Shown here: positions 9,901-16,957 of the stretch, one piece after another
How the letters are laid out: every line of letters starts with the position of its first letter
Position numbering within the stretch: the first letter of the stretch is position 1
Origin: Alphaproteobacteria bacterium
Lineage (GTDB): Bacteria > Pseudomonadota > Alphaproteobacteria > Rs-D84
Assembly: GCA_017629245.1 (NCBI GenBank)
Contig: JAGBXO010000004.1
Span: 48,672 to 112,671 of the forward strand
Direction: 5' to 3'
DNA length: 64,000 nucleotides
Position numbers and translations under genes: made by a program
The notes under the pieces: generated by a model
Seen by the model: the letters and a program-made list of their open reading frames with translations, nothing else
Database searches by the model: none
What the model was told of the DNA's origin: nothing

Positions 9901-10511
9901 GCCCGATTCGCCAAAACCAAATCATTCGGAATCAATTTTTCCAAAATATCGTCCGGGATGCGAATTAATCGTGATTCTTCGTGACTGGTACGAAATCCAT
10001 CAAAAAAGTGCAAGAATGGTACACGCGAACGCAACGTTGCCGCATGCGCTATTGCCGCCATATCATGCGCCTGTTGCACATTGTGCGATGACAGCATTGC
10101 AAACCCAACCGAACGCACCGACATAACATCACTGTGATCGCCAAAGATTGACAACGCATGCGTTGCCAATGCGCGCGCCGCCACATGCATAACAAATGGG
10201 GTTTGTTCACCTGCAATCTTGTACATATTTGGAATCATCAACAGCAATCCCTGTGACGCAGTAAAGGTTGTTGCCAAACTGCCCATCTGCAATGCACCAT
10301 GCATTGCGCCCGCCGCGCCCGCTTCGGACTGCATTTCAATAATCTGTGGGATTGCACCCCAAATATTTTTCTTATGCTGAAAAGACCATTCATCCGCCAA
10401 TTCACCCATAGTACTGCTGGGTGTAATTGGATAAATCGCCGCAAAATCAACACATCTGTACGCCACATCCGCCGCCGCCCAGTTTCCATCAACAATTAAT
10501 TTATTTGACAT
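6999..10511 (-). CDS. nifJ: Pyruvate:ferredoxin (flavodoxin) oxidoreductase
   Basis: Oxidises pyruvate and CoA to acetyl-CoA and CO2, passing electrons to ferredoxin or flavodoxin; oxygen-sensitive. The single 1170-aa chain has the usual domain order: N-terminal thiamine-pyrimidine domain (starting near YPITPSSTMGE), CoA/TKC domains, a two-cluster ferredoxin domain with CIQCGKCSMLCP (~687) and CTGCNICVKNCP (~745), and the C-terminal TPP domain with CAGCGETPY (~810) and GGDGWAYDIG (~950). The start at 10511 (MSNKLIVDGN) is chosen over an upstream in-frame ATG at 10613 because it has GGAAAAGG upstream and matches family N-termini. Indicates anaerobic central metabolism. Confidence 0.96.
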   Translation of the reverse strand: MSNKLIVDGNWAAADVAYRCVDFAAIYPITPSSTMGELADEWSFQHKKNIWGAIPQIIEMQSEAGAAGAMHGALQMGSLATTFTASQGLLLMIPNMYKIAGEQTPFVMHVAARALATHALSIFGDHSDVMSVRSVGFAMLSSHNVQQAHDMAAIAHAATLRSRVPFLHFFDGFRTSHEESRLIRIPDDILEKLIPNDLVLANRARGMTPDNPVIRGTAQNPDVYFQGREAANPLYAKTPEIVQQCMDEFAELTGRRYNLVDYVGDENAENVIVAMGSAVDTIEETLAHLPAGLGVLKVHLYRPFPTEAFLAAMPKTVKRIAVLDRTKEPGSIGEPLYQDVKSIVPDGIAVFGGRYGLGSKEFKPRDVKAIYENLMRDTLHHNFTVGIDDDLMGLSLKTDPAFSVEDPNFKTAILYGIGSDGTVGAVKNIVKIVGENSDLYPQSYAVYDSKKSGGLTASHIRFSDAPIKSQYLVEVADFISVSNFMIAQRFDVFRGLRAGGTVMINTSLAPDVAFANLPRDTQEHLIRIRANVYFLDANRAAAELGLGNRINTFIMLNFFNLTNVIDPAQAAISAKAAIEKTYKKKGMEVVQANWAAVDKAVEYLHKYNVPSSISNFAPDFIPAMTLDTPAEIAGTLGEMAAQRGDAIPVSRFRVDGQFGAGQYPVGTSKYEKRAISDRVATVDIDKCIQCGKCSMLCPHAVIRIKALTEAQAEELRAKGVRVVPMKTPELGANMYFTINISPADCTGCNICVKNCPVGAISMVPARDVMADNQAAFNAAEQVPDIEREKLNLNIPKHVELLPHYFEFPGACAGCGETPYVKLLSHLFGDRMIVANATGCSSIYGANLPTTPWTKDKTGRGPAWSNSLFEDNAEYGLGMRLALNQKRHSLKGLLFELGIENVEDLFDEKNSDKQREIEQSLRQQLAKIDGPRARLAESQIGEIVDKSVWIVGGDGWAYDIGYGGVDHILHSGENVNILVLDTEGYSNTGGQQSKSTPFGASMKFAIGGKDHAKKDLGMIAMMSGAYVAQIALGANQVQAIRAFREAESFNGPSIILAYAPCIAHGFALQNGAEHQMQMVQTGAWPLFRFDPRLIENGQNPLTMDSTLDNPLPLEDFLKTESRFGAARAANPQFNKLVDLAKANNAYKSELKKHIAQFAMLNKPVAKENGEG

Positions 10512-10602
10512 AATTACCTTTTCCTTTTTCAAAAAATAAAAACATTGCCCAAATAATACCCCCATTTTCCCCCCAAGGCAAGATTTATAAATATTTTTTA
10601 TA

Positions 10603-10630
10603 TTGACAAACAAACAGTTTAGTATACCAT
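10603..10630 (+). promoter_or_regulatory. Probable promoter of the ClpP-like gene
   Basis: A consensus TTGACA (10603-10608) is followed by AT-rich sequence with TACCAT at N16 (10625-10630); an alternative -10 is TATACC at N14. It lies 32 nt ahead of the start codon, back to back with nifJ. Confidence 0.5.
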
Positions 10631-10661
10631 CAATCTAAATAATAAATCAAAAGGCAAACAA

Positions 10662-11336
10662 ATGGCATCTGGCGACATAATCAACAATTCCCGCAGTAAC
10701 AGTTATATCTGTGGCACCCAAGTATATATCCTTAGCGACTTCTGTTCCAAGGAAATGAATGAACTGACTGGAAATCTGGGCAATTTAATATTCAGCCTGC
10801 CAGAACATCCTATATACAGAATGTCAGGCAAACTAACATCGCCATACGACACAAGGAATATCAAAAACCCAATTATTGATATCTTTATTGATTCGGCCGG
10901 CGGTTCATCAAGCGAACTGCAAAACCTATCAACACTGTTAAACATTGCAAAATCCCGTGGTGCAATCATCCGCACCACCGTATTGTCACGCGCATTCAGT
11001 TGTGGCAGTCTGCTGGCAATCCAGGGCACACCAGGTTTTCGCATAATGGCACATGATGCACGTAACCTAATACATTTTGGCAGCGCCAGTTTTTCCATAT
11101 CAAATCCTGACGATTTGGACATTCGCACCCAACAGGTCGCTGCGCATAAAAAAATCGTACTAGATAAATATAAAATTTATGCCAAGATTCCACAAAAGAA
11201 ACTGGATAAAATGATGCGTTGCGAATCGGGATATCTGACCGCCAACGAATGTATAGAATACGGGTTATGCGATTGGATTATCAGTGAACGCGGCAAATTA
11301 ATCAGCATGGCCGATATAAAGCAAAAAACAAAATAA
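10662..11336 (+). CDS. ClpP-like serine protease (family S14-like)
   Basis: 224 aa, ClpP/crotonase-type fold. Ser113 in RAFSCGSLLA and His138 in NLIHFGS align with the ClpP nucleophile and base and keep the 25-residue Ser-His spacing of ClpP. IDSAGG at about residue 83 is the oxyanion-loop region, and ECIEYGLCDWI near the C-terminus matches the ClpP EA-x-x-YGL-x-D motif. By hand alignment the usual catalytic Asp position is a Met, with Asp182 three residues away, so activity is uncertain. No Clp ATPase partner is adjacent. It could be a divergent ClpP paralogue or a prophage-type head-maturation relative; no phage genes are near. Confidence 0.75.
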   Translation: MASGDIINNSRSNSYICGTQVYILSDFCSKEMNELTGNLGNLIFSLPEHPIYRMSGKLTSPYDTRNIKNPIIDIFIDSAGGSSSELQNLSTLLNIAKSRGAIIRTTVLSRAFSCGSLLAIQGTPGFRIMAHDARNLIHFGSASFSISNPDDLDIRTQQVAAHKKIVLDKYKIYAKIPQKKLDKMMRCESGYLTANECIEYGLCDWIISERGKLISMADIKQKTK

Positions 11337-11340
11337 CAAA

Positions 11341-11372
11341 AACGGGAATCAAAACACGATTCCCGTTTTTTT
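11341..11372 (+). terminator. Terminator of the ClpP-like gene
   Basis: AACGGGAATC (11341-11350) pairs with GATTCCCGTT, followed by a T-tract. Confidence 0.85.
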
Positions 11373-11464
11373 AGATAAAAATCGAACATCACAGTGTACG
11401 AATTCTACATAAGCCCCCTTGCACTGGGAACAAAATAAAAGATAACGGCGTAGATAAAGTGAAT

Positions 11465-11504
11465 GGGGGAATCGTAGTGTACAAACGCTACATGAGATTC
11501 CCCC
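11465..11504. other. Nested inverted repeat, copy 1
   Basis: Outer arms GGGGGAATC (11465-11473) and GATTCCCCC (11496-11504) enclose an inner hairpin GTAGTGT-ACAA-ACGCTAC (11474-11491, one G-T pair). The result is a long two-part stem with a 4-nt ATGA bulge on one side. No T-tract follows on either strand, so it does not look like a terminator. Confidence 0.75.
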
Positions 11505-11637
11505 ACCTTGCGACGAAAAAAATTAAATAGAATGATTTAGATACGGACAATACTGACAACGAAGTGTACAAACGCTACATGAGCCCGCCCCTTGCACTGG
11601 GAACAAAATAAAAGATAATGGCGTAGATAAAGTGAAT

Positions 11638-11677
11638 GGGGGAATCGTAGTGTACAAACGCTACATGAGATTCCCCC
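11638..11677. other. Nested inverted repeat, copy 2
   Basis: Identical to the copy at 11465-11504 across the full 40 bp: outer arms at 11638-11646 and 11669-11677 with the inner GTAGTGT/ACGCTAC hairpin. The two copies are 173 bp apart. Confidence 0.75.
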
Positions 11678-11703
11678 ATTTGCTTTAGATATGCCATTAG
11701 ATT

Positions 11704-12273
11704 TTATTTTGCACGTTCTACGTATTCCAAAGTTTCCGTATTCACAACAATCTTTTCACCTTGTTCAATAAATACAGGAACCTGAACACGAACACCGTTA
11801 TCCAAGATAGCAGGTTTTCCACCACTGCCCGAGACTGTTTGTCCCTTTAACGCAGGTTCTGTTTCTTCAACGGTTGCGATTACTGTCTTTGGCAAGGAAA
11901 TTGACACAGGCTGACCTTCTACAAAGTTTGCCTTAACAATCATTTCCGGCGCCAAGAATTTCATTGCATCGCCCATCGTTTCAACCGGCATTGTAAACTG
12001 TTCATAATCCGACAGATTCATAAAAAATGCATCCGTACCATCGGCATACAAATACTGGCAATCAAAGTCTTCCACCATCAGTTTTTCAACCTTGTCTTCT
12101 GCACGCCAGCGGTCACCACCCTTGTTCCCCGAATCAATGTCACGCAGGTCTGCCTGAACAAACGCACCACCTTTACCTGGTTTAACTTTGGTTATTGATG
12201 TAACAGAATAACGTTTACCATTATGTGAAATCACCCAACCAACACGCATATCATTTGCAATATAAGAAGCCAT
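11704..12273 (-). CDS. efp: Elongation factor P
   Basis: Relieves ribosome stalling at polyproline stretches. 189 aa with the three-domain layout: N-terminal KOW-like domain carrying the conserved loop KPGKGGAFVQ with the modifiable Lys at position 34, the central DYEQF-type OB domain, and a C-terminal domain ending in VNTETLEYVERAK (family: VDT-x-x-x-x-Y). No modification enzyme (EpmA/EpmB) is visible in the window. A GGAAAAGAAA-type box precedes the ATG. Its 3' side faces the structured repeat array. Confidence 0.95.
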   Translation of the reverse strand: MASYIANDMRVGWVISHNGKRYSVTSITKVKPGKGGAFVQADLRDIDSGNKGGDRWRAEDKVEKLMVEDFDCQYLYADGTDAFFMNLSDYEQFTMPVETMGDAMKFLAPEMIVKANFVEGQPVSISLPKTVIATVEETEPALKGQTVSGSGGKPAILDNGVRVQVPVFIEQGEKIVVNTETLEYVERAK

Positions 12274-12318
12274 TTTCTTTTCCTTTTTTGTTTTATTTAA
12301 ATGTAAAATTTACATAAA

Positions 12319-12861
12319 TTATTGCATCTCACGCTTATGCGTCCAATAACGATCAATGCTATCCATAATCAACTTATCAGCAGCCTCTCTATCTGCCCAG
12401 CCCAAGATTTTAGACCATGCATTCGGCTGCAAATCCTTGTAATGCTGAAAGAAATATTCAATCTTTGAACGCAAAATCGACGGCAACTGTTCCACAAATT
12501 CTGTGTTTGTATAATATGGGTCAATTTTATCCAACGGCACACAGATAATCTTTTCATCACCACCGGCCTGATCTTCCATCAACAGCACACCAATCGGGCG
12601 CACTTCAATCAACACACCTGGACGCAGTGGCGCATTACACACAACCACACAATCTAATGGGTCGCCGTCATCGCCCAATGTGCCCGGAAAATAACCATAG
12701 TTTGCCGGATACGCCATTGGCGCATGCAAAATTCGATCCACCTTTAACAGACCTGTTTCTTTATTAATTTCATATTTAACATAGCCATTTTCAGGCACTT
12801 CGATAATCGCATTCATGCGCTTTGGCGGTAATTTACCCGGTGAAATTTCTTCTAATGTCAT
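12319..12861 (-). CDS. ppa: Inorganic pyrophosphatase (family I)
   Basis: Hydrolyses pyrophosphate, pulling biosynthetic reactions forward. 180 aa. The family signature DDGDPLDCVVV (metal-binding Asp residues) and upstream YPANYGYFPGTL are intact, as is the C-terminal helix. The start at 12861 (MTLEEISPGK) is preferred to an ATG 18 codons upstream because AGGATTATT directly precedes it and the extra residues are not family-like. Located just upstream of efp on the same strand, 45 bp apart. Confidence 0.95.
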   Translation of the reverse strand: MTLEEISPGKLPPKRMNAIIEVPENGYVKYEINKETGLLKVDRILHAPMAYPANYGYFPGTLGDDGDPLDCVVVCNAPLRPGVLIEVRPIGVLLMEDQAGGDEKIICVPLDKIDPYYTNTEFVEQLPSILRSKIEYFFQHYKDLQPNAWSKILGWADREAADKLIMDSIDRYWTHKREMQ

Positions 12862-12938
12862 AATAATCCTCTTAATTTGTTGACAAAATAATATCATAAT
12901 ATTTTCTAATTGCAATTATTTAAGCCCGTAATTTTCCA

Positions 12939-12967
12939 TAAAAAAACGCCCAAACGGGCGTTTTTTT
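12939..12967 (-). terminator. Terminator of ctpA
   Basis: Hairpin CGCCCAAACGGGCG (12947-12960) with A- and T-tracts, identical in its stem-loop to the terminator at 511-524. Confidence 0.8.
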
Positions 12968-14389
12968 TCAATTTTCCGTGGTTTCTTCAACAGTTTCTGT
13001 TTCTGCATCCAACGCATCTGCGACAACATAGCCACGCGATTGCATTTTACCCATTGCAATAACCATGCCCAATGCACGTTGCAATTGATAGTCACGTGCA
13101 TCTTTTTCTTCATCTGACAATTCTGCAAATGGTGTATCTTCATCTGCGTCAGAATCATCTTTATCCGATTTCTTTTTATCTTTTTTCTTGGACTTGTCAT
13201 TTTTCAAAGAATTTTTAAAGGATGCTTCGGAATACATACTCTCTTTCTTTTCTATTACTTCTATCTTGGATTGTAAAACCTCCACATCTGGGGTAATACC
13301 TTCGTTCTGAATTGAACGCCCCGACGGTGTATAATACCGCGCAATTGTTATATGAATTGCTGTCCCGTCACCCAACGGCTTTTGCTGTTGCACACTGCCC
13401 TTACCAAAGGACTGCGACCCCATAATAATTGCACGCCCATTATCTTGTAACGCACCTGCAACAATTTCCGATGCCGATGCCGACCCATGATTAATCAGCA
13501 CAACAACCGGTTTACCATTGGCTAAATCACCAGCCTTGGCATGAACACGTTCAATATCTGTTTTCTCCTTTCCACGCGTTGACACAATTTCGCCTGCATC
13601 CAAAAATGCATCTGACACATCAATTGCCGCGGTCAAATAGCCCCCTGGATTATTACGCACATCCAAAACATAGCCAAGAACATCCTTCTTTTCTAATTTT
13701 TCCAACGCCTTTTTCAAGTCGCGCGCAGTCGTTGCTCCAAAATCAGAAATACGAATATACCCAACGCGTGGCGTTTCCTTATCTTCTGGATCCGCATCTG
13801 CCAACATTTTTTCAGATGATTTAACCGATTCCACTTTGATAATTGCACGTTTCAGTGTCATTTCCTTTGGTTCGCCATCATCAGATATAACAGTTAATTT
13901 CACCTTAGTTCCTGGACGACCTTTCATTTTTTTTACTGCCTGATTCAAGGTTAAATCAAATACCTGCTCACCATCAATGTGCGTTATGTAATCCCCCGCC
14001 TTTATCCCTGCCTTATCCGCAGGCGTATCATCAATTGGTGAAATTACACGCACCGCACCACGATCACTGGTAATCTGAATCCCCAGCCCCCCAAATTCAC
14101 CATGTGATTTTTCACTAAATTCTTTGAAATCGTCGGCCGACAAATACGAAGAATGCGGATCCAACGCCCCCAACATACCATTCATCGCTGCTTCCAACAT
14201 CTTTTTTTCATCTGCTTCTTCTACAAAATTTTCACGCGCCACCTCAAAAACCAAGGCCAATTTTTTCAATTCTTCATAAATCTGCGAATCCGTCAAATGA
14301 ACAACCGGTTCTTCCTTTTTTTTCTTTTTGGCGGCATCAGCCATCATTGGCGTAAACATTATTGATAATACTAATAAATATTTTAACAT
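12968..14389 (-). CDS. ctpA: C-terminal processing peptidase, S41 family
   Basis: Periplasmic PDZ protease that trims or degrades envelope proteins. 473 aa: signal peptide (cleavage about residue 19, MMADA|AKK), a charged linker, helical N-terminal region, PDZ domain (about 85-165, with GLGIQ), and the S41 core. The Ser/Lys dyad is visible: Ser in GSASASEIVAGALQD (~303) and Lys in FGKGSVQ (~328). After the core is a Lys/Asp-rich, charge-dense linker (about 395-425) then a helical tail. No LytM/NlpD-type partner is adjacent. A single-gene unit divergent from the Fic operon. Confidence 0.94.
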   Translation of the reverse strand: MLKYLLVLSIMFTPMMADAAKKKKKEEPVVHLTDSQIYEELKKLALVFEVARENFVEEADEKKMLEAAMNGMLGALDPHSSYLSADDFKEFSEKSHGEFGGLGIQITSDRGAVRVISPIDDTPADKAGIKAGDYITHIDGEQVFDLTLNQAVKKMKGRPGTKVKLTVISDDGEPKEMTLKRAIIKVESVKSSEKMLADADPEDKETPRVGYIRISDFGATTARDLKKALEKLEKKDVLGYVLDVRNNPGGYLTAAIDVSDAFLDAGEIVSTRGKEKTDIERVHAKAGDLANGKPVVVLINHGSASASEIVAGALQDNGRAIIMGSQSFGKGSVQQQKPLGDGTAIHITIARYYTPSGRSIQNEGITPDVEVLQSKIEVIEKKESMYSEASFKNSLKNDKSKKKDKKKSDKDDSDADEDTPFAELSDEEKDARDYQLQRALGMVIAMGKMQSRGYVVADALDAETETVEETTEN

Positions 14390-14484
14390 ACACTACCCCT
14401 TAACTATTGCAAAACACAGCATAAAACAAATCAGACCAAAATTTCAATACCAAAATTAAACAATATAAAAAAACACACAAAAAC

Positions 14485-14513
14485 TTGACAAATACAATTA
14501 ACTGTACTATATT
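14485..14513 (+). promoter_or_regulatory. Promoter of the Fic-like/kinase operon
   Basis: TTGACA (14485-14490), 17 nt, TATATT (14508-14513): close to the sigma-70 ideal. The predicted transcription start is about 30 nt ahead of the Fic start codon. Confidence 0.75.
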
Positions 14514-14518
14514 GTACA
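14503..14518. promoter_or_regulatory. Palindromic operator centred on the -10 box
   Basis: TGTAC-TATATT-GTACA is a perfect inverted repeat whose 6-bp centre is exactly the -10 element. A dimeric repressor bound here would block the promoter. Candidate regulators are the operon's own products or an unlinked factor; none has a recognised DNA-binding domain. Confidence 0.6.
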
Positions 14519-14550
14519 CAAAACAACAATATGTCAAAGGGGGACAACCT

Positions 14551-15276
14551 ATGACCAAGACACCAAAATTAAAAAACAGAATCGAATATAATCGCGAAAT
14601 TATAACATACATGCTTTCTGGCACAGAAAGCACAAAACGCCTAAACAACGTTAACTGGTTACGACACGAAATTTCGTACACAGAACCGCGCACATTATTC
14701 TATATACCAAACAAAGAACAGCAACCATACTTGGATTTTAACTGTATGCGCAACCTAGGATTAGCATACGATTACATCCTGCAAAATCCGAACGAAGAAA
14801 TCGACGAAAAAGCACTATTAAACATTCACAGTATACTATGCACAAACACACATATAGACGGTGCACATTATCGCACAACTGAAAAATTCCTTGAAATCAA
14901 GGTAAACGGAATGCGTATGAGCACCCCAAAAGTATACGAAGTACCACAAAGACTAAATGAAATTTTCTATACCTATAAAAACAGCAAAGATGACGTATTG
15001 CACCGCGCCTTTAAAATTCATTATGAATTAATCGCTTTGCAACCATTTGATGACTTTAACAAACGTACCGCCCGTTTGATTATGAACTGGATTCTGGTCC
15101 AAGGCGGCTATCGTCCAATCGTATTCAACCGACGTGGCGACAAACAGAAATACAAAGACGCCATTGCAAACTATGCCAATGGCAACAAGCGCGCGTATTA
15201 TTCATATATGCAATCATGTATGGTACGAACCCAAGAAGACATCATCAAACTGCTAACCAAATCAAGAACTATATAA
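14551..15276 (+). CDS. Fic/Doc-fold protein with a degenerate active-site motif
   Basis: 241 aa. Fic proteins usually transfer AMP or another phospho-group from a nucleotide through H-x-F-x-(D/E)-G-N-G-R. Here the motif (about residues 165-178) reads LQPFDDFNKRTARLIMNW: the catalytic His is Gln, the first Gly is Phe, and the second is Lys as in Doc, which phosphorylates EF-Tu. The preceding flap (GAHYR, KVNGMRMSTPKVYEVP) and following helices match Fic. The start is set by an AAAGGGGGA box 7 nt upstream. The protein may therefore be inactive, a binding partner, or use altered chemistry. The kinase-like gene follows after 7 bp. Confidence 0.8.
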   Translation: MTKTPKLKNRIEYNREIITYMLSGTESTKRLNNVNWLRHEISYTEPRTLFYIPNKEQQPYLDFNCMRNLGLAYDYILQNPNEEIDEKALLNIHSILCTNTHIDGAHYRTTEKFLEIKVNGMRMSTPKVYEVPQRLNEIFYTYKNSKDDVLHRAFKIHYELIALQPFDDFNKRTARLIMNWILVQGGYRPIVFNRRGDKQKYKDAIANYANGNKRAYYSYMQSCMVRTQEDIIKLLTKSRTI

Positions 15277-15283
15277 AACACAA

Positions 15284-16207
15284 ATGGCAGATAAAATAAA
15301 CAATCTTATCCACGGTCGCGAAACATATATCGCAGATTTTGGGGCAGACTTCGTTATGAAACGCCCCCTGCCAACACTGGGCGAAGATGCGCGCAACGAA
15401 TGGCTGGCGAAACAACATAGAACCAAAGAAATTATTGACGACATTTATAATGTTGGCAATCCGCGCTATAACATTCCACGCATGCTGTTTATAAAAGACG
15501 ATGAATACCAATTACTGGAAGAACGCGCCCACGGCCAACATCTAACCCACGAATTATTCAGCCAAGTTTCGCGCCGTCAACGCTATGAAATTATTGATGG
15601 AATCGCGGCTTTCTTGGTTGACATGAACGAATTAAAACCTGTTCAGCCACTGCAAAAACATAAAATCGCATCTGAATTAAAATTTAATCGACTAGACAAT
15701 TTCATCACCAACAGAATGTCCAAATGGTTTACACCAGACGAAGTCATACACATGGCAAAAATTCGCGATCAAATTGGCACATTTGAATATGATACACGAC
15801 CCGCATGGTCACATTGCGACCTTAATTCAGGCAATGTATTATACGATGCAGACACCAACACACTGTCATTCATCGATTTTGCCGAAGCGGGCTATCGCTT
15901 TATATATCGCGATATTTTTGCACCACTGCAAATAGAGTTAAAAATTTTCAGACCCGTATACGAAACATATTGCAAACTGCATAACAGCTCAGAATACACT
16001 ATGCCTAGTATACAAAATTCAAACCTACGCGAAATTATGAAATACCGCATTATGGTCGCGCTACTAAAACGATTTATCAAGGCTTCTGATGACCTGCGCA
16101 ATAATCCAACCAATCAAAAAAGTATTGATAACAACGAAAACAAAGTCGCATTTATGCGCGAACAAATAAAACATATAACCGAATTAGAACAACAATTTAA
16201 AAGATAA
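15284..16207 (+). CDS. Aminoglycoside-phosphotransferase-like kinase
   Basis: 307 aa with the APH/choline-kinase fold signature: HCDLNSGNVLYD (catalytic Asp and Asn, about residue 177) followed by FIDFAEAGYR (metal-binding Asp about 197). The N-terminal lobe has FVMKRPL as a possible ATP-binding Lys. The substrate is not evident; such kinases phosphorylate small molecules or proteins. The Fic-like stop and this start are 7 bp apart with no strong Shine-Dalgarno between, suggesting translational coupling. The C-terminal 60 residues are a predicted coiled helix rich in Asn, Lys and Glu. With the Fic-like gene it forms a compact two-gene unit. Confidence 0.78.
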   Translation: MADKINNLIHGRETYIADFGADFVMKRPLPTLGEDARNEWLAKQHRTKEIIDDIYNVGNPRYNIPRMLFIKDDEYQLLEERAHGQHLTHELFSQVSRRQRYEIIDGIAAFLVDMNELKPVQPLQKHKIASELKFNRLDNFITNRMSKWFTPDEVIHMAKIRDQIGTFEYDTRPAWSHCDLNSGNVLYDADTNTLSFIDFAEAGYRFIYRDIFAPLQIELKIFRPVYETYCKLHNSSEYTMPSIQNSNLREIMKYRIMVALLKRFIKASDDLRNNPTNQKSIDNNENKVAFMREQIKHITELEQQFKR

Positions 16208-16208
16208 A

Positions 16209-16230
16209 ACGGGGAACACCCCGTTTTTTT
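16209..16230 (+). terminator. Terminator of the Fic/kinase operon
   Basis: ACGGGG-AACA-CCCCGT followed by seven Ts; the T-tract contains the lptB stop codon on the other strand. Confidence 0.85.
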
Positions 16231-16957
16231 ACATTACAAAATCTTCACCCAGATACACTTTCTTGACCATTTCATCTTGGACAATTTCAGATGTTGTTCC
16301 ATGTTTCAAGATTCTACCATCATGCAAAACATAACTGCGATCTGTAATTCCAAGTGTTTCACGAACATTATGATCCGTTATAATAACCCCCAGACCACGA
16401 TTCTTTAACTGAGATACCAGTCCACGAATTTCATTAACAGCGATTGGATCGATACCTGCAAACGGTTCATCCAACAGAATGAACTTTGGATCATTTGCCA
16501 ACGCACGGGCAATTTCTACACGTCTGCGTTCCCCACCAGATAACGCTGTCGCCGGACTGTTACGCAAACTGGCAATTGAAAATTCTTCCAGCAGGGAATC
16601 CAATTTCTTCTTGCGTTTTTTCTTATCAGGCTCCACAACCTCTAGAATAGCCATTATATTCTGCTCAACCGTCAGACCACGAAACACACTGTTTTCCTGG
16701 GGCAAATATCCAATATGTAAACGAGCCCGCTGATAAAATGGCAAGTGTGTAATATCCTGAGAATTCAAGAAAATCTGACCACCAGTTGCTGCCAACTGCC
16801 CCGTGATACAATAAAACGCCGTCGTCTTTCCCGCACCATTTGGTCCCAAAAGACCAACAGACTCGCCCTGTCTCGCCTCCAGCGAAACATCCTTGATTAC
16901 CATACGCTTACCATATGACTTTGACAAATGCTGAACACGCAATATAGACTGCTTCAT
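16229..16957 (-). CDS. lptB: LPS export ABC transporter ATPase LptB
   Basis: Cytoplasmic ATPase that powers extraction of lipopolysaccharide from the inner membrane by LptFG. 242 aa. Walker A GPNGAGKTT (about 39-47), Q-loop LPQENSVFRGL, signature ALSGGERRRVEIARAL, Walker B ILLDEPFAGIDP, and H-loop ITDHNVRET, all diagnostic of LptB. It overlaps lptC by 4 bp (ATGA), so the two are translationally coupled. LptA, often encoded between them, is absent. Confidence 0.96.
   Translation of the reverse strand: MKQSILRVQHLSKSYGKRMVIKDVSLEARQGESVGLLGPNGAGKTTAFYCITGQLAATGGQIFLNSQDITHLPFYQRARLHIGYLPQENSVFRGLTVEQNIMAILEVVEPDKKKRKKKLDSLLEEFSIASLRNSPATALSGGERRRVEIARALANDPKFILLDEPFAGIDPIAVNEIRGLVSQLKNRGLGVIITDHNVRETLGITDRSYVLHDGRILKHGTTSEIVQDEMVKKVYLGEDFVM

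Larger units (their letters stand above)
11391..11684. repeat. Array of four diverged ~86-bp repeats with nested hairpins
   Basis: The 367-bp gap between the ClpP-like gene and efp has no credible ORF. A 20-bp motif GTGTACAAACGCTACATGAG occurs exactly at 11477, 11564 and 11650 and in diverged form at 11394, giving regular spacings of 83, 87 and 86 bp. The first half of the array (from about 11414) recurs at an offset of 173 bp with nearly perfect identity over about 85 bp (one visible C/T difference in the core). The intervening sequences share CCCC-x-TTGC and AAAATAAA-like stretches, so the whole is a diverged tandem array of unknown function. Confidence 0.8.

Noticed and set aside
11391..11684. 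The regular repeats as a CRISPR array
   Set aside because: The 20-bp repeats contain their own hairpin and the ~65-bp intervals are similar to each other rather than unique, with no cas genes near.
12939..12967. The hairpin shared by 511-524 and 12947-12960 as a mobile repeat
   Set aside because: Short identical GC stems with A/T tracts occur after many genes here and simply reflect terminator style.
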